NCBI GenBank assembly: GCA_949282965.1
Contig: CASDQW010000001.1
Location: 1-49,118, forward strand
Direction: 5' to 3'
Length of the DNA stretch: 49,118 bases
Source: an uncultured Lentisphaeria bacterium
GTDB taxonomy: Bacteria > Verrucomicrobiota > Lentisphaeria > Victivallales > Victivallaceae
Positions 35,060-46,222 of this stretch are shown piece after piece. Numbering within the stretch: the stretch's first letter is position 1; every line of letters starts with the position of its first letter. A program made the position numbers and the translations under genes. Below the pieces are notes generated by a model that saw only the letters and a list, made by a program, of their open reading frames with translations, had not been told where the DNA came from and did no database searches.

Positions 35060-35837
35060 TCCTCACCTCTTTGCTATAGTTGAAACTCGCCACCTTTGTC
35101 CAGTTCACCGATTCCCGGCGGATGCGGACATCTCCGCAGTTGAAATGCCGCCGCTTGCCATCGGCGGAAATCAACACCAATTCCCCGTCCTCCGCAATAT
35201 CCGCAAAAACGCCCCGGAGCCGTTCCCCGGTTCCGACCGTCAATTCGATCTCCTCGCCCAGCAGCCGGTTGGCGTCTTTCCATTCACGGAAAATGCGCTC
35301 GGGATATTTTGAATAGATAATATAATACCGAAGCAGCGATTTCGCCAATCCCGGAATCACTTTTTTTATATCGAATTGCATTCCGGCTTCAACGGCAAGC
35401 GATGTGGCCGGCTGATCAATTCCGGCAAGATACTCCGAATCCAGATTCACATTCACTCCGATCCCGGCTATGACGCCGAGCAACCGGCCCTCTTTCACCC
35501 CCGCGCCTTCGCAGAGCATGCCCGCCAGTTTGCGATGCCCCACGTAGACGTCGTTCGGCCATTTGATGTAGGCCTTGACTTCGGGCGCCAGCGTATGCAG
35601 CCAATCCAGAACCGCCAATCCTGCGGCGGCGCTGGCCAGAAAAGCCTGGTTCGTGTGCTTCATTACAAAGGAGATATAAACGTTCACCCCGGGCGGGGAA
35701 CGCCAGACGCGGCCGCGGCGACCGCGTCCCGCGGTCTGAGCCGAACTGACTACGAGCGCACCATCGCTGAGTTCATTGAAATGATCGTACGCATAACGGT
35801 TGGTGGAATCCACCACATCCAGTTCCACGATTTCCAT
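35052..35837 (-). CDS. birA: Biotin-protein ligase, catalytic type without DNA-binding domain
   Basis: 261 residues. Activates biotin to biotinyl-5'-AMP and attaches it to a carrier Lys (EC 6.3.4.15). Biotin-AMP loop AGRGRRGRVWRSPPG (36-50), KWPNDVYVGHRKLAGM, and GIGVNVNLDSEYL. Length and start show no N-terminal winged helix, so this is the class I form that does not repress bio genes. GGAGG 9 nt before ATG 35837 decides the start. Being first before oadG-oadA-oadB, it most likely serves OadA Lys572. Confidence 0.95.
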   Translation of the reverse strand: MEIVELDVVDSTNRYAYDHFNELSDGALVVSSAQTAGRGRRGRVWRSPPGVNVYISFVMKHTNQAFLASAAAGLAVLDWLHTLAPEVKAYIKWPNDVYVGHRKLAGMLCEGAGVKEGRLLGVIAGIGVNVNLDSEYLAGIDQPATSLAVEAGMQFDIKKVIPGLAKSLLRYYIIYSKYPERIFREWKDANRLLGEEIELTVGTGERLRGVFADIAEDGELVLISADGKRRHFNCGDVRIRRESVNWTKVASFNYSKEVRNE

Positions 35838-35879
35838 GAAACGCGGCCTCCCTCTCTTCCTGCACAAAAAAATGGTCCC

Positions 35880-35895
35880 ATTATTCGGGAATAAT
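35880..35895. repeat. A/T-rich palindrome upstream of birA
   Basis: ATTATTC-GG-GAATAAT: two perfect 7-bp arms about a GG centre, in the 108-bp gap between the lipoprotein gene and birA. On the minus strand it is followed about 12 nt later by seven T, so it could be a weak attenuator or a regulator site. Confidence 0.35.
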
Positions 35896-35945
35896 ACGTC
35901 GCGTTTCTACCGGAACATCAGCCCCCTCCATCCCCCCGCGGGAGT

Positions 35946-36110
35946 TCAACTGCGGATCGGCCCGAAAGGCTGGGTCTCCCAGGTGGCGGGACGATTCTGC
36001 GGCAATGGACTCAGTCCGCGTCGCTCCTGTTCGGAACAACCGGAAAGGATGTATAAAAAAGCCGCCGCCAGAACGGCGGCGGCAATCATACCGGCCCGGG
36101 GTAGCCTCAT
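35946..36110 (-). CDS. 54-aa lipoprotein, function unknown
   Basis: Found by reading the gap between birA and the coiled-coil gene. MRLPRAGMIAAAVLAAAFL then YILSGC: a lipoprotein signal peptide with lipobox LSGC and lipidated Cys25. The mature ~30 residues are hydrophilic and Pro-rich, containing RGLSPLPQNRPATWETQPFG. Similar tiny lipoproteins with a PxNRPxxWE ending occur, as far as I recall, in PVC genomes; no function is known to me. The start overlaps the stop of the 42-aa gene as ATGA with GGGGGGA just upstream, strong evidence of translational coupling. Confidence 0.72.
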   Translation of the reverse strand: MRLPRAGMIAAAVLAAAFLYILSGCSEQERRGLSPLPQNRPATWETQPFGPIRS

Positions 36111-36235
36111 TTTCCCCCCATGATCGTGTTGATCAGGTCATACTCCTGCATTTCCAGAATCTGGAATGCGACTGCGGCGCCGACCATCACGAAAGTGAGG
36201 ACGATCATCACGGTATAAAACTTCGAATTGAACAT
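36107..36235 (-). CDS. 42-aa single-span membrane miniprotein
   Basis: Found by reading the gap; no longer frame covers it. MFNSKFYTVMIVLTFVMVGA to FQILEMQEYDLINTIMGGK: a short basic N-terminus, one membrane helix (about 8-24) and a cytosolic or periplasmic tail. GAGG lies 9 nt before ATG 36235. It starts 30 bp after the coiled-coil gene and its stop overlaps the lipoprotein start as ATGA. Ribosome site, membrane helix and coupling on both sides support a real gene. Function unknown; being in the operon with oadGAB, it could be an assembly factor, as speculation. Confidence 0.72.
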   Translation of the reverse strand: MFNSKFYTVMIVLTFVMVGAAVAFQILEMQEYDLINTIMGGK

Positions 36236-36265
36236 GACGTGAATCCTCTTCTTTCCGGATTTTCC

Positions 36266-37522
36266 TTACTTCTTTTCCGCCGCGGGCTTGGCCGGAGCCG
36301 CATCTTTCTTTTCCGGAGCAGCGGGGTCCTGGAAGTAAACCTGGTCACCCACCTGCACCTTGTAGTCGGGAGCCAGTTCGATGGTCTCACCGATGGAGCA
36401 ATCCCCGTCCACGGTGGTCAACTTGATCTTGCCGATGAATTCGACTTCCTTGGTATCCATATTACGGGCGACAACCATTTCCATGCCGGTGGCGATTTCA
36501 GGATTGACATCCAGCTTCTTGTTACCGACCGTCTGCTGCACCACGGTGTTCTTACCGAGGTCAATGGCGATGAATCCGAACTTTTCGTTGACTTCAATCA
36601 CCTTGCCACGCACCGCACGGCGGCATTCCACCGAACCCGGCTGCCACGGCTTGAATTCCACCGCGGGATCCAGCCCGAGCGCCTTGCGCAGCTGGGCGAT
36701 TTCGCTGTCCTTGCTGTCAATGGTGGTCTTCAACGTGCCGATCTGGCTGTCACGCTGCTTGACGACATTCTGGGTGCTGCTGAGCTGTGCTTTGACTTTT
36801 TCAACCAGCGCCAGCGCATTGTCCAGCTTGCTCTTCAGATCGCGAACCGCCGCCGCCACGTTATTGAGGGAAGCGGCATAGGCGTTTTCATCCAGATTGG
36901 GCACCGGAGCTCCGGCAATCGACGCAATCGCCCGCACATTGCTCTGATAGGCGGAGAACTGCACCCGGATCGCATCCACTTTGGCATCAAACTTGCGCAG
37001 CGCCGCTTCCGCACCGGCACCCTGGAAATCTTCCGGCTTCAACTGAACGCCGATCTTGGCGGCGGAGGTGCACAGATCACGCACCATCCGGTCCCGGCGA
37101 TTCTTGAAATCCACCAGGCCGTTCAGCACTTCATCCTTGCTGGTGTTGTAAGAAACGATTTCACGGAAAGCGGTTTCCGCGGGAAGATTGCTCATCCCGA
37201 TGATTTCTCCGGCCCGCCGCACGGCAGCCGCCAGCGCATCGCGCTCGGCCACCAGCTGCGTCGCCTGCTGCTTGAGCTTGGCAAGCCGGCCGTCCAATGA
37301 TTCATACTGCTTATGCCCCAATGTTGCAGCAGTCAATTCCGTTCCCACCTTGGTGCCGCTGCCGCGATCCATCTCGGTCGCGGTCTGGCTGATGGCAGTG
37401 GCCATTTTCTCCCATCCCTTCACCATCTGTCCGCGTTTCACGAACAGCAGGTACGATGACACCGCGCTGACGGCTGCAAGCAGAAGGATCAGGATGCTCA
37501 GGATTACATTGAGGACTTTCAT
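36266..37522 (-). CDS. Membrane-anchored coiled-coil protein of unknown function
   Basis: 418 residues. N-terminal membrane helix (about 5-27), long helical region with heptad character (about 75-120 and 225-300, e.g. VEKVKAQLSSTQNVVKQRD), and a beta-rich C-terminal part (about 305-400) with RRAVRGKVIEVNEKFGFIAI, GMEMVVARNMDTKEVEFIGKI and VQVGDQVYFQ, which looks like a small barrel. An Ala/Pro/Lys tail closes it. I do not recognise a named family. GGAGAG 7 nt before ATG. First gene of the operon; a near-consensus promoter stands upstream. Related proteins are probably envelope scaffolds, not enzymes. Confidence 0.8.
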   Translation of the reverse strand: MKVLNVILSILILLLAAVSAVSSYLLFVKRGQMVKGWEKMATAISQTATEMDRGSGTKVGTELTAATLGHKQYESLDGRLAKLKQQATQLVAERDALAAAVRRAGEIIGMSNLPAETAFREIVSYNTSKDEVLNGLVDFKNRRDRMVRDLCTSAAKIGVQLKPEDFQGAGAEAALRKFDAKVDAIRVQFSAYQSNVRAIASIAGAPVPNLDENAYAASLNNVAAAVRDLKSKLDNALALVEKVKAQLSSTQNVVKQRDSQIGTLKTTIDSKDSEIAQLRKALGLDPAVEFKPWQPGSVECRRAVRGKVIEVNEKFGFIAIDLGKNTVVQQTVGNKKLDVNPEIATGMEMVVARNMDTKEVEFIGKIKLTTVDGDCSIGETIELAPDYKVQVGDQVYFQDPAAPEKKDAAPAKPAAEKK

Positions 37523-37587
37523 CTAGGAACTCTCCCAACTACTGGTTGAATATACAAAACACAAAAAATCCAGAGATTAACGTTGGA

Positions 37588-37616
37588 ACATTAGCATCTG
37601 CGGGAATGATTGTCAA
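37588..37616 (-). promoter_or_regulatory. Sigma70 promoter of the coiled-coil / birA / oadGAB operon
   Basis: Consensus TTGACA (37616-37611), 17-bp spacer, TAATGT (37593-37588) with TGC directly before it (extended -10). Start near 37581, leader about 58 nt. It is the only strong promoter seen upstream of the seven-gene run to 31197. Confidence 0.75.
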
Positions 37617-37683
37617 CCCCGAAAAATCATGATTATGACGAAATTTTCATATTTTTCCAAAAAAAACGCCATTCCCCCTGCTT

Positions 37684-37956
37684 TTACAGCACCATTTTCA
37701 TGCCCGGAACTTCGCCCAGAGCACGGGGCAGTTCCTCGAATACCGGACGGGAGGGAATTTCCACCGTCGCCACATAGGTCCGGTAACGTCCACCGGAAGA
37801 ACCGGCGCCATCCCGAATCTCCGGCGCCATCCCGAACCGTCGAAACACCGCCGCCACTGCCTCCCGGCATTCCGTCGCATCGCTCAACGCGATCATCCGG
37901 AACGTCCAGCTCACCGGAAACTCCAGCTCCACCTCCTTGCCGTCTTTCCCGATCAT
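37684..37956 (-). CDS. YbeD/DUF493-family small protein
   Basis: 90 residues. An ACT-like alpha/beta fold of the DUF493 type: VELEFPVSWTFRMIALSDA, then a helix and GRYRTYVATVEIPSRPVFEEL, and a last helix ending GEVPGMKMVL. E. coli YbeD lies next to lipB, but its role is unsettled. Its ATG overlaps the iscS stop (ATGA) with AAAGGAGG upstream, so it is coupled to the cysteine desulfurase. Last gene of the leuS-bioD-bioA-iscS run. No clear terminator; a run of eight T occurs past the stop but without a convincing stem. Confidence 0.78.
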   Translation of the reverse strand: MIGKDGKEVELEFPVSWTFRMIALSDATECREAVAAVFRRFGMAPEIRDGAGSSGGRYRTYVATVEIPSRPVFEELPRALGEVPGMKMVL

Positions 37957-39143
37957 CGCCCCCCTCCTTTCCAGAAGGGCGACATGGCGCGCAAAGTCGC
38001 AATGATCGGCGGCAGAACCTCGATGGTCCGATCCACCTCTTCCACTGTATTGAATTTGGAAAGACTGAAGCGGATCGTCCCGTGCGCCGCAATGTACGGC
38101 ACCCCCATCGCCCGCAACACATGGGACGGCTCCAGACTCCCCGTCGTGCACGCACTGCCCGAAGAGGCGCAAATTCCATATCGATCCAGCAGCGACAGAA
38201 TCGCCTCCCCTTCGATACAGTCGAAACTGATGGACGCCGTATTCGGCAGACGTGATTCATGGTCTCCGTTCAACCGGACCGCCGGCACCCGCTCCGCGAT
38301 CCCGGCCTCCAGCCGGTCCCGCAGGAACGCCAGCTGCCGCCGTTCCGTCTCCAACCCCGTCCGGGCCAGTTCGCAGGCACACCCCAAACCGATGATGCCG
38401 GGCACATTCTCCGTGCCGCCACGCCGTCCGCGCTCCTGATGTCCCCCCGTGATCAACGGCCGGAACCGGACACCGCGCCGCACGAACATGGCACCGATCC
38501 CCTTGGCCGCATGCAGCTTATGGCCGGAAATCGACAGCATGTCGATCTCGTTCTTTTCCAGATCGATCGGCACCTTGCCCGCCGCCTGCACCGCGTCGGT
38601 GTGAAACAATGCCCCGTGCCGGTGCGCCAGTTTCGCGAACGCGGCCACATCATAAAGGTTTCCAATTTCGTTATTCGCCCACATGACCGACAGCACCGCG
38701 GTATCGTCATTGACCGCGCGCTCCGCAAACTCCATGTCGAGCCGTCCGCGTTCATCCACCGGAATCAACACGACTTCGTATCCGCGCCGTTCATATTCCC
38801 GCACCGTGGTCAGAATCGCCGGATGCTCCACCTGCGTCGTCACAATCCGCCGCCGGTCCGGCCGCGCGGCGGTCGCCGCCGCCAGCGCGGCATTGTCCCC
38901 TTCGGTACCGCCGCTGGTGAAAATGATTTCCGTGGCGTGATCGTCCTTGTCCCGGAATGAAGCGCCCAGCAGCCGTGCCACCCGCCGCCGCGCCTCCTCC
39001 ACCTCCGCGGCGATGCTGCCTCCGAAACGGTGAATGCTTGAAGCATTCCCGTAGCGTTCGCAGAAATACGGCCGCATCGCCTCGAACACCGCAGGATCCA
39101 CCCGCGTCGTGGCGTTATTGTCAAAATAAATGACCTGTTCCAT
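37953..39143 (-). CDS. iscS: Cysteine desulfurase (NifS/IscS family)
   Basis: 396 residues. PLP enzyme that takes sulfur from cysteine for Fe-S clusters and thio-modifications. PLP region: His108 in VEHPAIL, Lys209 in SISGHKLHAAKG (Schiff base), and the persulfide Cys332 in SSGSACTTGSLEPSHVL on the mobile loop. The loop is long, placing it in the NifS/IscS group rather than SufS. GTG 39152 and ATG 39149 are possible starts but ATG 39143 has AGG 8 nt upstream. It follows bioA; as biotin synthase needs Fe-S clusters, a role near biotin is plausible, and no iscU or scaffold is in the window. Confidence 0.92.
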   Translation of the reverse strand: MEQVIYFDNNATTRVDPAVFEAMRPYFCERYGNASSIHRFGGSIAAEVEEARRRVARLLGASFRDKDDHATEIIFTSGGTEGDNAALAAATAARPDRRRIVTTQVEHPAILTTVREYERRGYEVVLIPVDERGRLDMEFAERAVNDDTAVLSVMWANNEIGNLYDVAAFAKLAHRHGALFHTDAVQAAGKVPIDLEKNEIDMLSISGHKLHAAKGIGAMFVRRGVRFRPLITGGHQERGRRGGTENVPGIIGLGCACELARTGLETERRQLAFLRDRLEAGIAERVPAVRLNGDHESRLPNTASISFDCIEGEAILSLLDRYGICASSGSACTTGSLEPSHVLRAMGVPYIAAHGTIRFSLSKFNTVEEVDRTIEVLPPIIATLRAMSPFWKGGGR

Positions 39144-39211
39144 TTTCATCACCTGCCTGAGCCCGTCTCTATGCGGGCATTATGGAAAAATATACATGCG
39201 GAATCCCGTTT

Positions 39212-40504
39212 TTACAACCCCTCGCCCGCAGCGATCCGAACCATGACGCCGGTGACCCGGCTCAATTCCGATGCGCTGATCACAAAGGGGGGCATGGTAT
39301 ACAAATACCGTCCGATCGGCCGCAGCCAGACCCCCTCCCGGAGCAAAAACGGCATCAGTGCTCCCGGTGACACCGCCTGCTTCAGTTCAATCACACCGAC
39401 CGCTCCCAGCACCCGGACCTCCGCCACTGCCGGCAGCGCTCCGGCCGGCGTCAACTCCCGGCGCAACTGTGCTTCGATGCGCCGTACCTTTTCCGCCCAG
39501 TCGTATTCTTCGAACAACGCCAGTGAGGCGCAGCCGGCGGCGCAGGCCAGCGGATTGGCCATGAACGTCGGCCCGTGCATCAGCCGTCCGGGAGCACCTT
39601 CGGAAATCCCCGCCGCCACCCGTTCATTACACAAAGTCGCCGCCAGCGTTACCGTCCCCCCCGTCAACGCCTTGCCGACACACATGATGTCCGGTGAAAT
39701 TCCCGCGTATTCCGCGGCAAAGAATTTGCCCGTCCGCCCGAATCCGGTCGCCACCTCGTCCAGCACCAGCAGCACGCCGTGCCGGTCGCACAATTCCCGG
39801 AGACCACGCAGATAGGCGGGATGATAAAAACGCATCCCCCCGGCCCCCTGGAAAATCGGTTCGAGTATCATCCCCGCAATCTCGTTCTCGTGCCGCTCCA
39901 ATAGTTCCGCCACCGGCTCCAGCGCCGCATCGTCCCATTCCGCACCGAAGGCCACCGGCGGCACCGGGGTAAAAATATGCCGGGGCAGCACATGCGCGAA
40001 GCAGCCATGCATGCCGTCCGGATCGCTCAACGCCATCGTCCCCACCGTATCCCCGTGATAACCGCCGCGCACGGTCAGCATCCGGGTCCGGGAGCCGTGC
40101 CCGGTGGAAAACTGATACTGCAGGGCCATTTTGACCGCCACCTCCACCGCGATCGATCCGGAATCAGCGAAAAAGACCCGGCTCATCCCCTCCGGCACCA
40201 CCGCCAGCAGCCGCCGGGACAGTTCCACCGCCGGTGCGTGCGTGAATCCCGCGAACATGATCTGGCAGAATTCCGCCAGCTGCTCCCGGATCGCCGCCGT
40301 CAGCCGCGGATGGTTGTGGCCGTGCGCCACGCACCACCAGGAGGAAAGTCCGTCGATCAATTCCGTCCCGTCGGCCAGCGTAATAACCGAACCGGCCGCC
40401 TTGACCGCGCAGTTGACCGGCGGCGGCTCCGTCGCTGAAGCATAAGGATGCCACACATGCCGGCGGTCAAATTCCAGCAGGGAAGAAAGCTCGTCGCACT
40501 TCAT
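39212..40504 (-). CDS. bioA: Adenosylmethionine-8-amino-7-oxononanoate aminotransferase
   Basis: 430 residues, fold-type I PLP aminotransferase that converts KAPA to DAPA with SAM as amino donor. Family blocks: HVWHPYASATEPPPV, GLSSWWCVAHGHNHP (the SSWW stretch typical of BioA), SGSIAVEVAVKMALQY, VLDEVATGFGRTGK, and Lys278 in CVGKALTGGTVTLAATL. The ATG at 40504 overlaps the bioD stop (ATGA). bioB and bioF are not in this window. Confidence 0.95.
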   Translation of the reverse strand: MKCDELSSLLEFDRRHVWHPYASATEPPPVNCAVKAAGSVITLADGTELIDGLSSWWCVAHGHNHPRLTAAIREQLAEFCQIMFAGFTHAPAVELSRRLLAVVPEGMSRVFFADSGSIAVEVAVKMALQYQFSTGHGSRTRMLTVRGGYHGDTVGTMALSDPDGMHGCFAHVLPRHIFTPVPPVAFGAEWDDAALEPVAELLERHENEIAGMILEPIFQGAGGMRFYHPAYLRGLRELCDRHGVLLVLDEVATGFGRTGKFFAAEYAGISPDIMCVGKALTGGTVTLAATLCNERVAAGISEGAPGRLMHGPTFMANPLACAAGCASLALFEEYDWAEKVRRIEAQLRRELTPAGALPAVAEVRVLGAVGVIELKQAVSPGALMPFLLREGVWLRPIGRYLYTMPPFVISASELSRVTGVMVRIAAGEGL

Positions 40505-41193
40505 CGCTTCTTCTCCGGCGTGAACAGGGCACCGCAATCCGGCACCGGACAGCAGTCTGGATTTCCAATTTCCGGAATTTCCACCAGCACTTCCGGATAC
40601 CCGAAATCAGACAATGCCTCCAGCATGACCTTGCGGGTATCCGCTGCAATCACCGGATCCTCGTCTCCGGAATGGTTGTAAACCAGCCCGCAAACCCACA
40701 CTCCGCGCCGGGCGAACGCCTCCAGCGCCAGCAACGTATGGTTAATCGACCCCAGGCGGCCGGACGTCACCAGAATGACCGGATACTCCTTCTCGGCCAC
40801 ATAATCAATCGTAAGCAGATCCCGCGTCAGCGGCACGGCGGGGCCGCCGGCCCCTTCGACCAGTACATATTCATAGCGTTCCACCAGACGCCGGGTCGCA
40901 TCGGCAATCGCTTCCAGATCCAGCGTGCGCCCATCCAGCTCCGCCGCCAGATGCGGCGACGCCGGAAAGGAAAAAATCGCCGGCCGGGTCCACCCCTCCT
41001 CATCCTCCGGCAGAGGGCCGGTCCCCATCAGACGCCGGTGCATATCCAGATCCTCGGAATATCCGACGTTGCCGGTCTGCACCAGCTTCTGGGTGATCAC
41101 CCGGAACCCGCGCTCACGCAGATACCGGGCCATCAATCCGGTGGCGAACGTTTTGCCGATCCCGGTGTCGATTCCGGTTACAAAATATACCAT
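40501..41193 (-). CDS. bioD: Dethiobiotin synthetase
   Basis: 230 residues. ATP-dependent closure of the ureido ring from DAPA and CO2. Walker A-like loop VTGIDTGIGKTFATGLMARY at the N-terminus, VLVEGAGGPAVPLTRD (family motif VEGAGG), and VCGLVYNH. Length is typical. It follows leuS by 55 bp and is coupled to bioA. The two genes make only the late-middle steps of the pathway. Confidence 0.95.
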   Translation of the reverse strand: MVYFVTGIDTGIGKTFATGLMARYLRERGFRVITQKLVQTGNVGYSEDLDMHRRLMGTGPLPEDEEGWTRPAIFSFPASPHLAAELDGRTLDLEAIADATRRLVERYEYVLVEGAGGPAVPLTRDLLTIDYVAEKEYPVILVTSGRLGSINHTLLALEAFARRGVWVCGLVYNHSGDEDPVIAADTRKVMLEALSDFGYPEVLVEIPEIGNPDCCPVPDCGALFTPEKKR

Positions 41194-41248
41194 AAAAACG
41201 GCTCCTTTCTTCCCCCGCGCCCTCGCCTGCCGGACAGCCGGCCTTCTC

Positions 41249-43807
<2,559 letters not shown>

Positions 43808-43861
43808 AAAAAATCCCTGACTGTTTTATTTTGATATAGATAAAAATAACATAGATCCCAT

Positions 43862-43894
43862 AAAAACATGCGGCCGGTCCCTCCCGGCCGCATG
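43862..43894 (-). terminator. Strong intrinsic terminator after the AsmA-like gene
   Basis: Perfect 11-bp stem (43894-43884 with 43877-43867), 6-nt loop, then five T (43866-43862). It ends the AsmA-like gene and isolates leuS. Confidence 0.9.
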
Positions 43895-43911
43895 CGCGAA
43901 AACAGAACGGA

Positions 43912-44820
43912 TCAGAACAGCTGTTTGAGTTTGTCCACCGCCTTGTTCACGTCTTTTCCGAGTTCACCGCCGGTCTTGTTCAGGGATTTTCCCAGATCGG
44001 ATCCGGCCTGGCCGACGTCGTCTCCCAGTTTCTTCAAGCCTTCGCCCGTCGCCTTCAGCAGTTCGCTCGACGCCACTTCACTCACGCTCCGCATCAGCGC
44101 CACGTAAAATTCCTCGATCACTTCGCCCATCGAGCGGCCTTCGCCCAGATCGGTCAGCGTGATCTCAGGCAGCGTAATCCCGACGACGGACCCCATGGAG
44201 AGGCCCACCCCGGCCACCCGCAGCAGCCGGATCACCACTTTCTTCGCCGCCTTTTCTCCGGAGTCGTCCGACTCTTCAACCGCCGGTTCCTCCGCGGGCT
44301 CTTCGGCTTTCTCGCCGCCGGCGAACTTTTCCACATTCCGCTGAATGACCGCCAGGTTGCTGCCGTCGGCGATGTTCGGTTCAAAATCCACCGTCATGCC
44401 GTCGATCAACACCTCTTCGACCACGATCTTGTCGCTGAACAGCGATCCGGGCTGCACCCGGCAGACGAAACTTTCCAGCACAAACGCGTCCGGTTTCTGA
44501 TACCCGGGCGGGTTGCCCACCTTGAAACCGACCAGCTCCACCCGCCCCCGCAACAGGTTGATGTTGACCTTTTCCAGCGCAATCGGAGTGCCGGTCACCC
44601 GGGGCCCGATCGTCCGCACCGCACCGGCCACCATCGAGTCCAGAAACAGACTCACCGCCAGCACCAGAACCACCACCACGATCAGAACGATTAACAGAAT
44701 GCGCCGGAGCAGAACATGACGCCGCTTCCCGTTTTTCTTTTCCCCGGCACTGTTTTCCGGCGCAACTTCCGAAGCAGGAGACTGCCCTGCCGCCGTTTCC
44801 TTCTTTTCCTGATCTTCCAT
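43912..44820 (-). CDS. AsmA-like envelope protein
   Basis: 302 residues. Charged N-terminus, one membrane helix (about 38-62), then a periplasmic beta-rich part: VTGTPIALEKVNINLLRGRVELVGFKVGNPPGY and VVEEVLIDGMTVDFEPN resemble the AsmA/DUF748 N-terminal repeats that form hydrophobic grooves. A charged linker (about 165-200) is followed by ITLPEITLTDLGEG and a C-terminal amphipathic helix repeating KxLGDDVGQAGSDLGKSL. The family is linked to lipid traffic between membranes, but this copy is much shorter than classical AsmA (about 600 or more), so a specific role is not claimed. Follows mtaB. Confidence 0.72.
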   Translation of the reverse strand: MEDQEKKETAAGQSPASEVAPENSAGEKKNGKRRHVLLRRILLIVLIVVVVLVLAVSLFLDSMVAGAVRTIGPRVTGTPIALEKVNINLLRGRVELVGFKVGNPPGYQKPDAFVLESFVCRVQPGSLFSDKIVVEEVLIDGMTVDFEPNIADGSNLAVIQRNVEKFAGGEKAEEPAEEPAVEESDDSGEKAAKKVVIRLLRVAGVGLSMGSVVGITLPEITLTDLGEGRSMGEVIEEFYVALMRSVSEVASSELLKATGEGLKKLGDDVGQAGSDLGKSLNKTGGELGKDVNKAVDKLKQLF

Positions 44821-44894
44821 GATTCCGGCTCCCTTGTTTTCCCGGTTTCCGCTCTTCCGTTAAAATACACCCGCTCTCCGGGGAATGCAAGAAT

Positions 44895-46169
44895 TCACAG
44901 CCCCGGGGCATCCTCCTCCCGGAGTTCCAAAACCACGATCCGATCCAGCGGAAATTCCCCCGCCGGACGCCGGACCTGCACATAATGATCCGTCCAGCCC
45001 CAGGCAAACCCGTCGGCTCGCACCTCTTCAAAAATCACCGGCACCTCGGTCCCGATCCGGCCGCGGATGAAACGCTTCCGCGCGGCGGCGGCGTCCCGCT
45101 GCAGCGCCGCATAGCGTTTTTTGACCACATCCGGCGGCACCCGGTCCGGAAACGAGGCGGCGGGAGTCCCCGGCCGCGGCGAATACCGGAACAAATGCGT
45201 GTTGGCAAAATCCAGTTCGCGGATCACCGCCCGGGACGCTTCAAAATCCGCGTCGGTTTCTCCGGGAAAACCGACGATCACATCCGTCCCCAGAGATATT
45301 TCCGGTACCGCCGCCCGCGCCGCCGCGACAAACCGCGCATATTCCGCCACCGTATAGTGCCGGTTCATCCGGGCCAGAATCCGATCCGCGCCATGCTGCA
45401 GCGACAAATGCAGAAAACGGCAGATCTTCGGGTTGTCCCGCCAGATCTCCAGCAACCGGAGATTGGACGGGTGCGGCTCCGTGGAACTCAACCGGATCCG
45501 GAATTCACCCGGCAGCCGGCACAGGGCGCCGACCAGATCCACAAGATCCCGCTCCCCGTCCCGGTAGGCGGCGGTGTTGACTCCGGTCAGGACCAGCTCC
45601 GGCATCCCGGCCGCCAGCGCCTGCCGGCAGTCGGCCAGCACCTCTTCGAAGTCACGGGAGCGTTCCGGGCCGCGCGCGTAGGGAACGATGCAGTAGGAGC
45701 AGAAATTGCCGCATCCTTCCTGGATTTTCACAAACGCCCGGCTCCGGTAGGGAAACCTGCCCCACGCCTTTTCCCGGAAAAGTTCCGCCGGCTGCGCCAT
45801 GCTGTACTCCGGCGGCGCCGGCTCCCGCAGTCCGGAAAATTCCTCAATATGCCGCTTGGCCGGATTGGTCAGTACCGCGTCGACCACGCCGTCACGCAGC
45901 CATTCCGCCCGGTCCAGCTCGGCGCTGCAGCCGGTCGCCACCAGCCGGGCACCGGGCCAGCGGCGGCGGAACTGCCGGGCGGTCTGACGGCTTTTGCGGG
46001 CGGCCTCCCCGGTCACGGTGCAGGAGTTGATCACCACCAGATCGGGCTCGACGGCGGGATCGTGAACGTCCGCCACCCGATAACCGGCCCGCTCCAGACG
46101 ATCCACCAGCAGGGCGGAATCGGCCGTATTCAGGCGACACCCGAGAGAGAACAATACTGCGGTTTTCAT
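44895..46169 (-). CDS. mtaB: tRNA t6A37 methylthiotransferase
   Basis: 424 residues from ATG 46169. Radical-SAM enzyme that converts t6A37 to ms2t6A37 in tRNAs decoding ANN codons. The N-terminal [4Fe-4S] ligands lie in LFSLGCRLNTADS, VVINSCTVTGEA and VATGCSAEL; the radical-SAM triad CxxxCxxC is EGCGNFCSYCIVPYARG; a TRAM-like C-terminal domain follows. The variant with no extended N-terminus is typical of MtaB/YqeV. A second in-frame ATG at 46181 coincides with the predicted transcript start, so leaderless translation from it is possible. Followed by the AsmA-like gene 74 bp later. Confidence 0.92.
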   Translation of the reverse strand: MKTAVLFSLGCRLNTADSALLVDRLERAGYRVADVHDPAVEPDLVVINSCTVTGEAARKSRQTARQFRRRWPGARLVATGCSAELDRAEWLRDGVVDAVLTNPAKRHIEEFSGLREPAPPEYSMAQPAELFREKAWGRFPYRSRAFVKIQEGCGNFCSYCIVPYARGPERSRDFEEVLADCRQALAAGMPELVLTGVNTAAYRDGERDLVDLVGALCRLPGEFRIRLSSTEPHPSNLRLLEIWRDNPKICRFLHLSLQHGADRILARMNRHYTVAEYARFVAAARAAVPEISLGTDVIVGFPGETDADFEASRAVIRELDFANTHLFRYSPRPGTPAASFPDRVPPDVVKKRYAALQRDAAAARKRFIRGRIGTEVPVIFEEVRADGFAWGWTDHYVQVRRPAGEFPLDRIVVLELREEDAPGL

Positions 46170-46187
46170 TGTTTTGTCCATAACGAT

Positions 46188-46216
46188 AACATACCATCTT
46201 TCGCGGTTTTTTGCAA
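46188..46216 (-). promoter_or_regulatory. Sigma70 promoter of mtaB
   Basis: TTGCAA (46216-46211), 17-bp spacer, TATGTT (46193-46188) preceded by TGG (extended -10). Predicted start is near 46181. Confidence 0.6.
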
Positions 46217-46222
46217 TCCCGC

